From JBALVT01 sp045110675 (GTDB lineage Bacteria > Pseudomonadota > Gammaproteobacteria > Pseudomonadales > Halieaceae): 64,000 bases of DNA. The stretch lies in NCBI GenBank assembly GCA_045110675.1, contig JBGCGJ010000017.1, positions 186,001 to 250,000 on the forward strand, read 5' to 3'. The notes under the pieces are model-generated. The model was given only the letters and a program-made list of their open reading frames with translations. It did not search any database and was not told the DNA's origin. Positions within the stretch are counted from its first letter, which is position 1; each line of letters begins with the position of its first letter. Positions 1 to 9,150 of this stretch are shown here, piece by piece. The translations under genes were made by a program, and so were the position numbers.

Positions 1-1091
1 AGCGCCAAGGTTAAATCGAGAAACAGGGCCAACGCCAAGACAACCAGAATGGCGCCCTGGAATGCGTTTCTTAACATTAACTCTATACGGCCACGCAGAA
101 TACTGCTCTCATCAATCCAGCCCACGATATACACACCGTGTGAAAGACTCGCCTGCTTCGAAACAATATATTCGCGAATCTGTGCGGTCATTTTGAGGAC
201 GTCCTGATCACCCACCCGATCAACGATCAATGTGATCGCACGACGACCATTCAGAGTGCTCAACACCGGCTGCTCTTCAAAACCATCGACAACCTGGGCG
301 ACATCCCCCAGTTTGATTCGCGTTCCATCCGGGCTCGCCAATAGCACCAATGAACGAAATTCCTCTCCCGTATAAGCCTGGGACACCGAGCGCAAGGTGA
401 TGGAACCATCTTCCGTGCGCACCGTGCCACCTGGCAGATCTCTCGAACGACTTCTTACCGCATTGACAACCTGATCAAAGTCCAGGCCATATGCCCGTAA
501 ACTCTCTGTGGAAACTTCTATAGAGATTTCGTAGTCCCGCTCGCCTAGAACTCTTATTTCGCTAATTCCTCCGAGGTCGAGGAGCTCTTCGCGAGTTTGT
601 TCGGCTAGCTGTTTAAGTCCAATTTCATCCAGGTCGCCGAACACGCTGACTCGCATGGCATAGCCGCGACTGACCACTTCTTCAATAATGGGTTCTTCAG
701 CGTCGAGGGGAAACGCTGGAATACCGTCAACACGCACCTTGGCTTGATTCAATGCTTTGGAAATGTCGGTACCGGGCTCCATCTCGATAGTCACAATACC
801 TAAACCTTCACGGGCGGTACTGCGCATTTCCTTAATACCAATAATATCCCGAAGCTCTTCTTCAATCTTCAGGACAATTCCCTGCTCCACTTCGACGGGT
901 GAACTCCCCGGATAGGGCACGGTGACTGTAAATGTATCAGTCGGAAAGCTGGGGAAAACCTCCTTGCGAATATCGCCCACAGCCATCAATCCAGCCACAA
1001 GCACGATCAGCAGTAGTAAATTGGCCGCGATCGGATTGGAAGCCATCCATCCAATCGGCCCGCTTTCATGTTGGTAGCGAGTATTAGGCAT
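1..1091 (-). CDS. RND efflux transporter, N-terminal part (truncated by window edge)
   Basis: My reverse-strand translation from ATG at 1091 is open to the window edge (about 363 residues). It begins MPNTRYQHESGPIGWMASNP, then has a first membrane helix and a typical HAE1/AcrB-type porter domain (PGSSPVEVEQ, REGLGIVTIEMEPGTD, RVLGERDYEISIEV). A second helix starts at the visible end (GAILVVLALALFLDLTLA). Family members are proton-driven inner-membrane pumps working with a periplasmic adaptor. The start overlaps the end of the adaptor gene by 8 bases, so the two are probably translationally coupled. The substrate cannot be told from this fragment. Roughly two thirds of the protein lies outside the window. 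Confidence 0.9.
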   Translation of the reverse strand, partial: MPNTRYQHESGPIGWMASNPIAANLLLLIVLVAGLMAVGDIRKEVFPSFPTDTFTVTVPYPGSSPVEVEQGIVLKIEEELRDIIGIKEMRSTAREGLGIVTIEMEPGTDISKALNQAKVRVDGIPAFPLDAEEPIIEEVVSRGYAMRVSVFGDLDEIGLKQLAEQTREELLDLGGISEIRVLGERDYEISIEVSTESLRAYGLDFDQVVNAVRSRSRDLPGGTVRTEDGSITLRSVSQAYTGEEFRSLVLLASPDGTRIKLGDVAQVVDGFEEQPVLSTLNGRRAITLIVDRVGDQDVLKMTAQIREYIVSKQASLSHGVYIVGWIDESSILRGRIELMLRNAFQGAILVVLALALFLDLTLA

Positions 1092-2151
1092 CGATGCGCT
1101 CTACTTTCATACCTTCAAACATCACATCGAGACGGGTAATGACAAGTTCATCACCCTCCGCCAAGCCGTCGTTCACCACCACCCTATCTCCTTCACGATG
1201 AACAATGTTGACTTGTCGACGCTCCAATGCTCCTTCAGACAAAACAAACACCGAGCTGTCCGCCTGGACGGCCGAGCTTGGCACTCGAACAGCATTCGGG
1301 ATGGCTGTGCCGGGAATATCCGCTTTAACGAATAAGCCAAGTGGCAAGACATGATCGTGAATATTCAGGTCATAAGGTTTAGCCACTTCCACGACAACCG
1401 GAATGACACGAGTTTGTGGATCGACCCGAGATTCAATTCGAAGAACGGAAGCCTCCCACTTTGACTCCCTGAACCCGATACGCGCGGAGAGGACGACCTT
1501 GGTATTCGCTTTCGCCTCCAGGAACCCCGATTCAGAAGCTGGAATCGGCAGGCTAATCTCTGCAGTGTCACTACTGAGCAATCGCGCTACAGTTTGACCG
1601 GCGCTGATAAACTGTCCGAGTTCTACCGATTGCACATCGATGACCGCGTTAAACGGGGACTTAATTTCTGTAAAGGAAAGGTCCCGCTCGGTCTTGGCAA
1701 TCCGTTGACGCGCTGCCTCTATATTCAGTTTGCCTTCAGCAATAGCGGCTGTACGCTTCAAGGCCTTGGCATCAGCCAGAGCCATGTCTGCACTGGCCAG
1801 AGCAGCTTTGGCTTCGGCCAAGGCCAACCTATAATTCGTCGGTTCTACTTTTAACAGGACTTGCCCGCGCTCTACCAACTCGCCGGGTTCAAAATTCGGT
1901 GCCACCCAAACGACACTGCCTGTCACCTCGCTTGCCAACTCCAACTCATGCTTGGCAGTAACATTACCGTGGGCAACAACCGAAACTGGAACATCATCAA
2001 TATGAACCTTGGTAGTTTGGACACGTTGCAGGGGCACCTGAGCGTCAACCGATTGCGGCGCATCGCGGGAACTTAGCATTAGTTTCGCGACCAGTAGTCC
2101 GAGCGCGACAACTACCAGTGGAACCAGTAGTTTCTTGGCATAATTAAGCAT
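1084..2151 (-). CDS. RND efflux periplasmic adaptor subunit (HlyD/MFP family)
   Basis: A 355-residue membrane-fusion protein. An N-terminal hydrophobic segment (residues about 8-27) anchors or exports it. It is followed by a biotinyl-lipoyl-like half (GNVTAKHELELASEVTGSV), an alpha-helical hairpin rich in Ala/Leu (residues about 105-155), the second lipoyl half (SPFNAVIDVQSVELGQFISA) and beta-barrel/membrane-proximal domains. Length fits the AcrA/MexA-type family. It lies directly upstream of, and overlaps, the RND pump gene, so the pair should form a tripartite efflux system with an outer-membrane channel encoded elsewhere. No regulator gene is adjacent. Confidence 0.9.
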   Translation of the reverse strand: MLNYAKKLLVPLVVVALGLLVAKLMLSSRDAPQSVDAQVPLQRVQTTKVHIDDVPVSVVAHGNVTAKHELELASEVTGSVVWVAPNFEPGELVERGQVLLKVEPTNYRLALAEAKAALASADMALADAKALKRTAAIAEGKLNIEAARQRIAKTERDLSFTEIKSPFNAVIDVQSVELGQFISAGQTVARLLSSDTAEISLPIPASESGFLEAKANTKVVLSARIGFRESKWEASVLRIESRVDPQTRVIPVVVEVAKPYDLNIHDHVLPLGLFVKADIPGTAIPNAVRVPSSAVQADSSVFVLSEGALERRQVNIVHREGDRVVVNDGLAEGDELVITRLDVMFEGMKVERIDA

Positions 2152-2229
2152 TTGAACGATCTCAGATAAAACTGACCGAGAGGGTCAGCTGTATGTATGC
2201 AGGGTCTGTAATCACTTTCCTGTGAGTAT

Positions 2230-2258
2230 ATTATAGTACAGTCAAATCCAAGCAGCCA
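2230..2258 (-). promoter_or_regulatory. Possible promoter of the efflux operon
   Basis: On the minus strand a perfect TATAAT (2235 to 2230) lies about 80 bases upstream of the adaptor start. The hexamer 17 bases further upstream (TGGCTG) is a poor -35 match. The element sits in the 149-base gap after the amidase gene, where a promoter for the efflux genes would be expected. Evidence is limited to the -10 match. Confidence 0.3.
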
Positions 2259-2300
2259 TCGCCGGGATAACTTTAAGCCAATGCGAACACTACTGCCTCT

Positions 2301-3758
2301 CTAGCTCCCATTGGGAGGTGGTGTAAAGCGACGATGGTGCTGTTCAAGAATTTTTGCAACAGCCAGTGAACTCCTGTCTCCTAAAAACGGCGCGACAATC
2401 TGGACACCAATGGGCAGGCCTGATTGAGTGGTGCCGATCGGCGCTGCAGTCGCTGGCAAATAGGCATTCAAAGTCAAACCGGCCCAGCGCAACAACTCCA
2501 TGTAGGGGCGAGACTGACCGTTGACATCCAGACGGCGAGAATCCATCGGCTCGGTATGATCGTGCGGAAACGCGGTTACATGAGTACACGGACATAACAA
2601 CACATCGAAGTTCTCAAAGAAAACACCCCAGGCCTCACGGGTCCTAAGCCGACGCTCATTCTGCTTTAACCATCCCTTGTGACTGAGCGATATACCGCGC
2701 ATTTGTAACAGGGGTTCACTCATGTCCCCAGGATCTGCCGCGGCGACGGCTTCCGCCGCTGTCTTATGGACCGAATCGGGCATCGCTCCACCCAGTGATG
2801 CCATGAGCAATTGAATATAATTAATATGGTTCGCCTCGGGGTCGATACCAGGTCGCGCAAGGGTATCCACTGCAGCGCCCAAGCGCGATAGCGTTTCGCC
2901 CACTGACTCAATACAAGCAGCAATCTCCGGCTCAACAGGACAAAACTCATCGTTGGACCAGACCGCGACACGCAACTGTGAGACCTCAGAAAATGTCGGT
3001 GCTGGTAGTGCAATTCGCCAAGCCGGTTCATCTTCGGGTCCGGCCCCAGCAATGATCTCCAGGGCACTTTCCAAATCGGCAACACAAGTCGCTAACGGCC
3101 CCACGACGTTCAAGTCTGTATCACTGAGTGTGTCCTGACCCGGAGGCAATTGCCCTCGCTGAGGCACCAGGCCAAAGCTGGGCTTGTGGCCGTAGATGCC
3201 ATTGAAATGCGCGGGCGTACGAATAGAGCCACCAATATCACTCCCCAACTCCAGAGGCGTTAATCCAGCGGCCAGCGCTGCCGCCGCTCCACCGGATGAA
3301 CCACCGCAAGTACGCTGTGGGTCCCAAGGATTATTGCTTGCCCCGTAAATTTCGTTAAAGGATTGCAAGTCTGAACTCATAAAAGGCACATTGGTTTTGC
3401 CGAAAACAATAGCGCCAGCATCAATATATCGTTGCACGGCTAAAGCATTCTCACTGGGAATGTTAGTGCGACAGTCGGGTATTCCTCCGACGGTGGCCAG
3501 GCCCTCTGTACAAAAAGCATCCTTGATAGTCAGGGGGACGCCATGAAGCGGCCCCCAATCATCGCCGTTGCTCGCGGCAATATCAGCTTCATCAGCCCTG
3601 GCTCTGGCGCGCTCTTCATCCAGTGCAACTACCGCATTGATCTGCGGGTTAACAGTGGCTACTCGATGGAGGAAAAATTCCAGAACTTCCCGTGCGGTAA
3701 CTCGTTGAGCTTTAATATCCTGCGCTATCTCAAATGCACTGCGATACAGTATATTCAT
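2301..3758 (-). CDS. Amidase (amidase-signature family)
   Basis: A 485-residue amidase-signature hydrolase. The Ser-cisSer-Lys triad is visible: Lys79 in GVPLTIKDAF, Ser154/155 in CGGSSGGAAAAL, and nucleophile Ser178 in GSDIGGSIRTP. Length is normal for the family and no signal peptide is seen, so it is probably cytoplasmic. The family hydrolyses carboxylic amides; the substrate is not predictable. It is not GatA, since no GatB or GatC gene is next to it. A purine-rich GGGGGAG stretch upstream supports the start. It stands alone between the kinase gene and the efflux operon, on the same strand as both. Confidence 0.88.
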   Translation of the reverse strand: MNILYRSAFEIAQDIKAQRVTAREVLEFFLHRVATVNPQINAVVALDEERARARADEADIAASNGDDWGPLHGVPLTIKDAFCTEGLATVGGIPDCRTNIPSENALAVQRYIDAGAIVFGKTNVPFMSSDLQSFNEIYGASNNPWDPQRTCGGSSGGAAAALAAGLTPLELGSDIGGSIRTPAHFNGIYGHKPSFGLVPQRGQLPPGQDTLSDTDLNVVGPLATCVADLESALEIIAGAGPEDEPAWRIALPAPTFSEVSQLRVAVWSNDEFCPVEPEIAACIESVGETLSRLGAAVDTLARPGIDPEANHINYIQLLMASLGGAMPDSVHKTAAEAVAAADPGDMSEPLLQMRGISLSHKGWLKQNERRLRTREAWGVFFENFDVLLCPCTHVTAFPHDHTEPMDSRRLDVNGQSRPYMELLRWAGLTLNAYLPATAAPIGTTQSGLPIGVQIVAPFLGDRSSLAVAKILEQHHRRFTPPPNGS

Positions 3759-3889
3759 AATGCCTGTGCTCCCCCAGGGGCGTCATGATGTACCAGACGA
3801 GCGTGGCATGGGCGATTGATTTTTGCAATGTTCAAGACTTCAGCAAATCGGGAACCATGGCATCTAGGCAGAATGAGTCGAGAAGCAAA

Positions 3890-5902
3890 TTAAGTATCGG
3901 ATCTCGCGAGAGTCACCTTCACTGTCGTGCCCTTTCCCAGCACACTATCGACATCGAAACTGTAGGCGTTCTTGGCACAAAGAGTCGCTACAATGTGTAG
4001 ACCCAACCCGTAACCGTCACTTTCGCTTTCACTTTGCTTCCCTCGTGAAAATGTCTCCAACAACTGATCTTTCTCCTCTTCAGAAATTCCCTTTCCGGTA
4101 TCACAAACCCAAAACACCACCACTCCTAGATGCCTCCGACAGCCAACTAAAACCCTGCCTGACCTCGTATACTGCACGGCATTACTGACCAGATTACTGA
4201 GGATTCTAATGGTAGCCAGCGCGTTTCCCTTAACTCGAAGCGAGCAGGGAATTTGGGTCAACGCCAGACCTTTCGCCAAAGCTTCGTTTTCAAACATTCC
4301 AAAAACACTATCCAGTATTAGCTGCACCGGAAACTCTTCCTGATTCAGCACCGCCTCCTCGGATTCAGAGGAAAGCAGAAATTCCTCCTTTGTTGTATCC
4401 AGATAATTAGTCACCAAGGCTTCCAGATATTCAACGCTGTCTATCGCAGTCGATGATTCCCCTGCACCACCAACCGGGCCGCCACTTTTCATAGATTTAA
4501 GCGCCATCTTTAGTGAACTCAGCGGCTGACGAATGTCATGACTGGCTGTGGCAAGTTGCAAGTTTCGTTGTTTAGCAATACTGATAGCATCCTCACGCCC
4601 TCTATTCGCTGTAACGAGCTCCTCTCTAACCTTTGCTTGTTCAGTAAGCGCAGACATTTTTTCAGCCAGTGCATTGTCTCTTTCCTGGCGCAATATACTC
4701 GATCGATCCGCCATGGCCATGCCGAACATCAAAGCGTCAAACAGAATCCCTCCTTTGGTTAAATCAAAACTCAGAGAGACGGGAAACTCCGCGGGTATTG
4801 TGTGAATGATGCTGGAGAATATCGAGGCAGAACAAATTCCGATCCAACCGGTCACATAGAATCGCGCAGAGCGTCGACCTAATGTCAGGGCATGAATACC
4901 CGCCCATAAATAAAGCAAGGCACCACCGGAGGTAAGCCAAAACGCCAGTCTTTTTATATAAGGCTCAGGTGAGCTCGACCCGAACAATATGAGAACAAGC
5001 GACGCCGCAATCATCGCCAAAATCGCAGCATCCATTCGCGGTGCTGTTTTCCAGGTTTCCAAAAACTGTCGGGAAAAACTGGCGGCCATAATATTGATCA
5101 GGAGTCCGAGTGGTAGCGATCCATGCGCATTTAGCTGGGGGTAATCGGGCCAGAAATACTGAAAGGTAAGGCCGTCCATATGAAACACATACAAAGTAGC
5201 GGCGGCTAGATAAAGAATATAATGCAGATGTATTTTGTTGCCGGGCAAGAACAATTGAAACAAGCTGTAGAGAAACATCAAAGCTGCTGCGGTGTAGAAA
5301 CCACCGTTTTTGGTGTTGCTCAGGATTCGTGAATCAGCAAAACTCTGAATAGTCTCAATAGAAATCGGCAGGTAACTGGTTCCATTACTGCGGTAGCCAA
5401 TCAGTAGCTCTGCACGCGTAGACGCCCGCAGTTTAAAGGGAGCTGCCAGTAGGCGATAGTTGATTGGACGCTCATGGAAGTGTGATCGCTCCGAATTGTG
5501 CATCAACTTGGTGATCGCGCCATCAACGCGCAGATAAACTACGAGCTCGTTCATGAAGCGAGTATTGAGCGACAGTATTCTATCGCTTTCCGCGCCGGTT
5601 TGATTCGATACGGGCAGATAGAGCCAGATAGTCTCCGATTGAAAACCAAAGTCTATTTGTTGTTTAGCAATACCTGAAAAATGTGTGGGTACGCGAGAAA
5701 ATATTTCATCGGGAGATGAGTCAGTACCTAATGCACTAATCTCAAACAGAATATCGCTGCTCAATTGTCTGTAGTGGCGTCCAGGCTCCAGCTCAACAGC
5801 ATTGGCAATGGTCGTTACTAAACTTGAGAAAAACAGTACCCATATCGCAACCACATCATTAAGTCTTCCAAGTGAGCCGCGTTGTGTGGTGACATGTGGC
5901 AT
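3890..5902 (-). CDS. 7TM-DISM sensor histidine kinase
   Basis: A 670-residue membrane sensor kinase. An N-terminal signal-like segment is followed by a periplasmic 7TMR-DISMED2-type domain (about residues 40-190, with ETIWLYLPVSN), seven hydrophobic helices (about 200-390), a coiled-coil linker, a HisKA domain with His455 in ATASHDIRQPL, and a HATPase domain. The N-box (ILSNLVSNAVQY), G1 (CDTGKG) and G2 (GYGLGLHI) are all intact, so it should be active. A LuxR-type response regulator starts 59 bases away in the opposite direction and is the obvious partner. The 7TM-DISM family is thought to bind extracellular carbohydrate-like or other small ligands; the ligand here is unknown. Confidence 0.9.
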   Translation of the reverse strand: MPHVTTQRGSLGRLNDVVAIWVLFFSSLVTTIANAVELEPGRHYRQLSSDILFEISALGTDSSPDEIFSRVPTHFSGIAKQQIDFGFQSETIWLYLPVSNQTGAESDRILSLNTRFMNELVVYLRVDGAITKLMHNSERSHFHERPINYRLLAAPFKLRASTRAELLIGYRSNGTSYLPISIETIQSFADSRILSNTKNGGFYTAAALMFLYSLFQLFLPGNKIHLHYILYLAAATLYVFHMDGLTFQYFWPDYPQLNAHGSLPLGLLINIMAASFSRQFLETWKTAPRMDAAILAMIAASLVLILFGSSSPEPYIKRLAFWLTSGGALLYLWAGIHALTLGRRSARFYVTGWIGICSASIFSSIIHTIPAEFPVSLSFDLTKGGILFDALMFGMAMADRSSILRQERDNALAEKMSALTEQAKVREELVTANRGREDAISIAKQRNLQLATASHDIRQPLSSLKMALKSMKSGGPVGGAGESSTAIDSVEYLEALVTNYLDTTKEEFLLSSESEEAVLNQEEFPVQLILDSVFGMFENEALAKGLALTQIPCSLRVKGNALATIRILSNLVSNAVQYTRSGRVLVGCRRHLGVVVFWVCDTGKGISEEEKDQLLETFSRGKQSESESDGYGLGLHIVATLCAKNAYSFDVDSVLGKGTTVKVTLARSDT

Positions 5903-5961
5903 AGCGCAAAAGTTGTTCCGATGCTTGGTCAGTATGATATTGTGCGCTTAAGAGACAGCAG

Positions 5962-6627
5962 ATGAAAGCAGCCATGGCGAAGATTACAGTGGTTATCGCA
6001 GACGATCATGCCATTGTCAGAGATGGGATGAAACAACTCTTGAACAGCTCCGGAAAAGCGGAGGTTGTCGCTGAAGCTGAAAACGGAGTGGAAGCCATCG
6101 CCATGGTGAAATCCCACCAACCTGGTTTGTTATTTCTCGACCTCGCCATGCCCTATGTGGGCGGCCTCGAAGTCCTGGGTGAGATCAACAGCTGGAGCCC
6201 AACTACGCGCATTGTGGTGTTTACCGGTATCGCCACCGCCGGAGTAGTTTCCGAACTGATGCAAGCCCAGGTAGAGGGCATTATTTTTAAAAGCTGCACC
6301 ACCGACGAAATTAGCAATGCTGTTCAGGATCTACTGGATGGAAAGTCACACATCTGCCAGGATGCTATGCACCTGGCCCGTAAGGGAGGCGCACTCTACG
6401 AATTGACCTCGAGAGAGAGACAGGTACTGCACGGCATCGTCAACGGGAACAGCAACGCTGATATGGCGCGAGTGTTCAATATTAGCCCCAAGACCGTCGA
6501 CAATCATCGTACCAACATCATGCGTAAACTCGACGTCCACTCTGAAAGCGATCTTATTCGTATCGCACTGCGCGAAGGACTCACTCCACCAGAATTTCCG
6601 CCAGCAGATCTGCCATCCCAGCAATAG
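5962..6627 (+). CDS. LuxR/NarL-family response regulator
   Basis: A two-domain regulator of 221 residues. The receiver domain has the acidic pair Asp14-Asp15 and phosphoacceptor Asp60 (LLFLDLAMP). A C-terminal LuxR-type helix-turn-helix is clear (LTSRERQVLHGIVNG, ISPKTVDNHRTNIMRKL). It is divergent from the adjacent 7TM-DISM histidine kinase, its likely cognate sensor. An alternative Met at 5974 (MAKITVV) fits the receiver start equally well; neither has a strong ribosome-binding site. The last 47 bases overlap the 3' end of the convergent lipoprotein gene. Confidence 0.92.
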   Translation: MKAAMAKITVVIADDHAIVRDGMKQLLNSSGKAEVVAEAENGVEAIAMVKSHQPGLLFLDLAMPYVGGLEVLGEINSWSPTTRIVVFTGIATAGVVSELMQAQVEGIIFKSCTTDEISNAVQDLLDGKSHICQDAMHLARKGGALYELTSRERQVLHGIVNGNSNADMARVFNISPKTVDNHRTNIMRKLDVHSESDLIRIALREGLTPPEFPPADLPSQQ

Positions 6628-8926
6628 CCTCCACAGGGTTAAGAACATTGAAGTCGACTCGGTACTCCCTGCCATTACTCAACAAAATTCCCCCGCTGTA
6701 TTCACCGCGAATCACCGAGTAAGTCACACCGGAAACGTCGGGTATGATCGCAATACCACTTCTAACTTCATCGCGAACCGTACTGAGGACTTGCTCAGTG
6801 GGTAGATTGTCCACAATGTCCTGGCGGGTGATCACCAGCTCTCCGGCGACCGGAATTCGATCAATGTTGTTAATCGCTTCGAGCATTTTCCCAGACTGGC
6901 TACTCGTGAGTACGGATTGATTGATAGTTCTTCTTACCGTTTTGCTGTAGCCCGTCACGCTGACTCTGACGCTCACAGAAAAGTTGATTTGTCGATTGTC
7001 GTAGACTTCCTGCAGAGCCATTTTCAAGGCGGCCCTAACCTGGTCATCATCGGCCCTACCCGCGGAATCTCGCAAATTTTCCAATCGCGAAATATAGGGG
7101 GCTAGCCGACTGGTCACCTGGGACCGGGCTGAGCTCGCCGCATTTCTAGCCGCGCGATCTCGAGTACCGTTAGAAACGGCACATACCCCAAGGACGCAGA
7201 CATTATTATCGTTAATGCCTCTTTTCACTTCCGATTGCACACTGGAATAAGTCTGACCGGGGACCCCTTGCAATACGGGGATGATGGCATCGACTATTCC
7301 TGGAATTTGCTCTCGAAAACCGTTCAAACTCAATTCCAACTCGTAATCTCCGATAGCATCCAATAACGCGTCCTGTTGCGCGCGAACATTTTGCTCCATT
7401 CTATCCAGCGCACCATCGACACTTTCCCTAACCTGGTCGGCAAATTCCAGGTCTATGTTCACGATAGCGTGGGTTTCCTGATTCTTGAAGGTGATTTCAA
7501 CGCCGCGATTGTCTGCGCTTGGAATCAGCGCCGACATAGTCACCGAGTCGTTGTCAAAGCGAACCGCGCCCTCCAATGTAGCGGGAGGCAGCACCGAGCG
7601 ATAGGTTCCTACTAGATTGGCTCTGAGTTGTCCGTTACCACGAGCAGTGAAATCAGCCTCTATCATGCTATTAGGAAGAATCGGTATCCAGGTAGGTAAC
7701 CAGGGGTCATTCCTGCCAATAGCGCCAAAGATGGAAAGCGCCTGCCGCTTCTTACTAATATTGAAGCTGGCACTGGCCTGCGCCAAGTCGAAGGAGAACA
7801 ATTCGAAACCGACGATGGCGAAGGCCAAATCAACGTCGCCATTAAAACCCGCGGCATAGTTAATCTTTGATTCAAAGGGATTGGTAATATCAATGTCTTT
7901 GAACCGGGGTTGGCGAATAATGAGTTGACCATCCAGTGTCAGAAAACTAAACACCTTAGCATCGACCGAGAATTTCCCTGTTTCATAAGAATGGCCGTTA
8001 AAACGGTCCAGGGCCGGGTTGTCTATGAGGGGCTCGTAGGGCAATAAACCCTGATCGGACTCCGCATAACCCTGGGCGGTTCCGGACAATTCACCGTAGT
8101 GGTAAACCATCTCATCGGCTGGATCCGAGATGACTACGATTTTTCCGCCCAAAGGCGTTCCTATCGTTATGCTGTCATCCGGATCAGAGCTGGTCGGGTC
8201 GGTCAGCACTAAATCGGTGCCAACTTCGAACAGAAACGCCAGGTATTGCCGCTGATCTTGCAGCAATATCTCAAAGCCGCCATCGCGATTCAGCTGCCGG
8301 CCCGTATACAGCCCGACTTCCGCTCTCGCACTGGATTCGACATTAATATTGTCGGACAACACCTTGGGGGGGTCTGTAAAACCAACCAGAGACAGAAGCT
8401 CACCATTATCGTCAAATTCCAGTTCCAACTCTGCGTTGGCAAACAACTGATTATTCTCGTAACCCGCATCGATTTCCATACTACCGGCGATGTTGAAGCC
8501 ACCGTCAGTGATGACAACTTCGCCCTCAGTGACGATGTCATCCTTGTCCAGGCGCGGCAATTCCTCGAACAGCGGAATAAGGTAATACTCCTCATCTGAG
8601 CTCAGGACGCTCATCAGAGCCTCATAGGCACCAAAGCTTTCTGTGGAGAGTGTGCAGTCTTTCAAGGTACCCCCGCAAAGAGCCCTTTCTCGCTTCTGCC
8701 AACCCGCGAAAGCCCAACCCTGGAAAGGTGAGGCTCTAAAGGTTTCGTTGAAAAATACATCGACAACTTCTATTGAACAGCTGCGCTTTTGTTTGCACAG
8801 ATAGTTCCCGGATTCCGTCTTTACGGTGCCCCCAGCGGGAACTTCAATCACGATTTTGCAAGCCGTCAGAACTCCACAGATACAGACGAATAGCAATGTC
8901 CTGATTCGGTTTAATCGAGGTGTCAT
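6581..8926 (-). CDS. Large predicted lipoprotein of unknown function
   Basis: A 781-residue protein with a lipoprotein signal (LLFVCICGVLTAC, lipid Cys at residue 23). The segment just after it has paired cysteines and the FxGW style of bacterial InlB-like repeat domains (GGTVKTESGNYLC, GWAFAGWQ). The long middle part is rich in beta-type sequence. The C-terminal third contains helical regions with many Arg/Gln residues and a DREARN-like low-complexity character. I do not recognise the main body as a named family. It is monocistronic and convergent with the LuxR regulator, overlapping it by 47 bases. It probably sits on the outer membrane. The role is unknown. Confidence 0.75.
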   Translation of the reverse strand: MTPRLNRIRTLLFVCICGVLTACKIVIEVPAGGTVKTESGNYLCKQKRSCSIEVVDVFFNETFRASPFQGWAFAGWQKRERALCGGTLKDCTLSTESFGAYEALMSVLSSDEEYYLIPLFEELPRLDKDDIVTEGEVVITDGGFNIAGSMEIDAGYENNQLFANAELELEFDDNGELLSLVGFTDPPKVLSDNINVESSARAEVGLYTGRQLNRDGGFEILLQDQRQYLAFLFEVGTDLVLTDPTSSDPDDSITIGTPLGGKIVVISDPADEMVYHYGELSGTAQGYAESDQGLLPYEPLIDNPALDRFNGHSYETGKFSVDAKVFSFLTLDGQLIIRQPRFKDIDITNPFESKINYAAGFNGDVDLAFAIVGFELFSFDLAQASASFNISKKRQALSIFGAIGRNDPWLPTWIPILPNSMIEADFTARGNGQLRANLVGTYRSVLPPATLEGAVRFDNDSVTMSALIPSADNRGVEITFKNQETHAIVNIDLEFADQVRESVDGALDRMEQNVRAQQDALLDAIGDYELELSLNGFREQIPGIVDAIIPVLQGVPGQTYSSVQSEVKRGINDNNVCVLGVCAVSNGTRDRAARNAASSARSQVTSRLAPYISRLENLRDSAGRADDDQVRAALKMALQEVYDNRQINFSVSVRVSVTGYSKTVRRTINQSVLTSSQSGKMLEAINNIDRIPVAGELVITRQDIVDNLPTEQVLSTVRDEVRSGIAIIPDVSGVTYSVIRGEYSGGILLSNGREYRVDFNVLNPVEAIAGMADLLAEILVE

Positions 8927-9150
8927 CTGTCTCTCCCTTTTCCAACTTATCCAGTGTAGGTCGTATTTCGGATTATTCGATCATTACGACGCGGCTATAA
9001 GAATGTGGGTAAAATACTACAAGCAACGCAGTGCCTCGGACATGAGGGAACTCCCTCATTTTGATTGTCTCGAGAAACCTCAATATTTCCAATCCTGAGG
9101 TTTCAGATGCACTATAATCCCCTGCTTACTCAATAGCTTAGAGTTTACAG
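8927..9150. promoter_or_regulatory. Divergent intergenic region with two inverted repeats and a TATAAT
   Basis: This 224-base gap separates the lipoprotein gene and the SPASM radical SAM gene, which diverge, so it should hold both promoters. It contains a 7-bp hairpin (ATGAGGG at 9042-9048 and CCCTCAT at 9053-9059, followed by TTTT) and a 9-bp inverted repeat (GAAACCTCA at 9074-9082, TGAGGTTTC at 9096-9104). A TATAAT at 9113-9118 lies 33 bases before the plus-strand start. The 9-bp repeat ends eight bases upstream of this -10 box, where a regulator would bind. No good -35 is present. Confidence 0.5.

Noticed and set aside
2301..3758. GatA subunit of the tRNA amidotransferase
   Set aside because: No gatB or gatC nearby, and the sequence outside the signature is unlike GatA.
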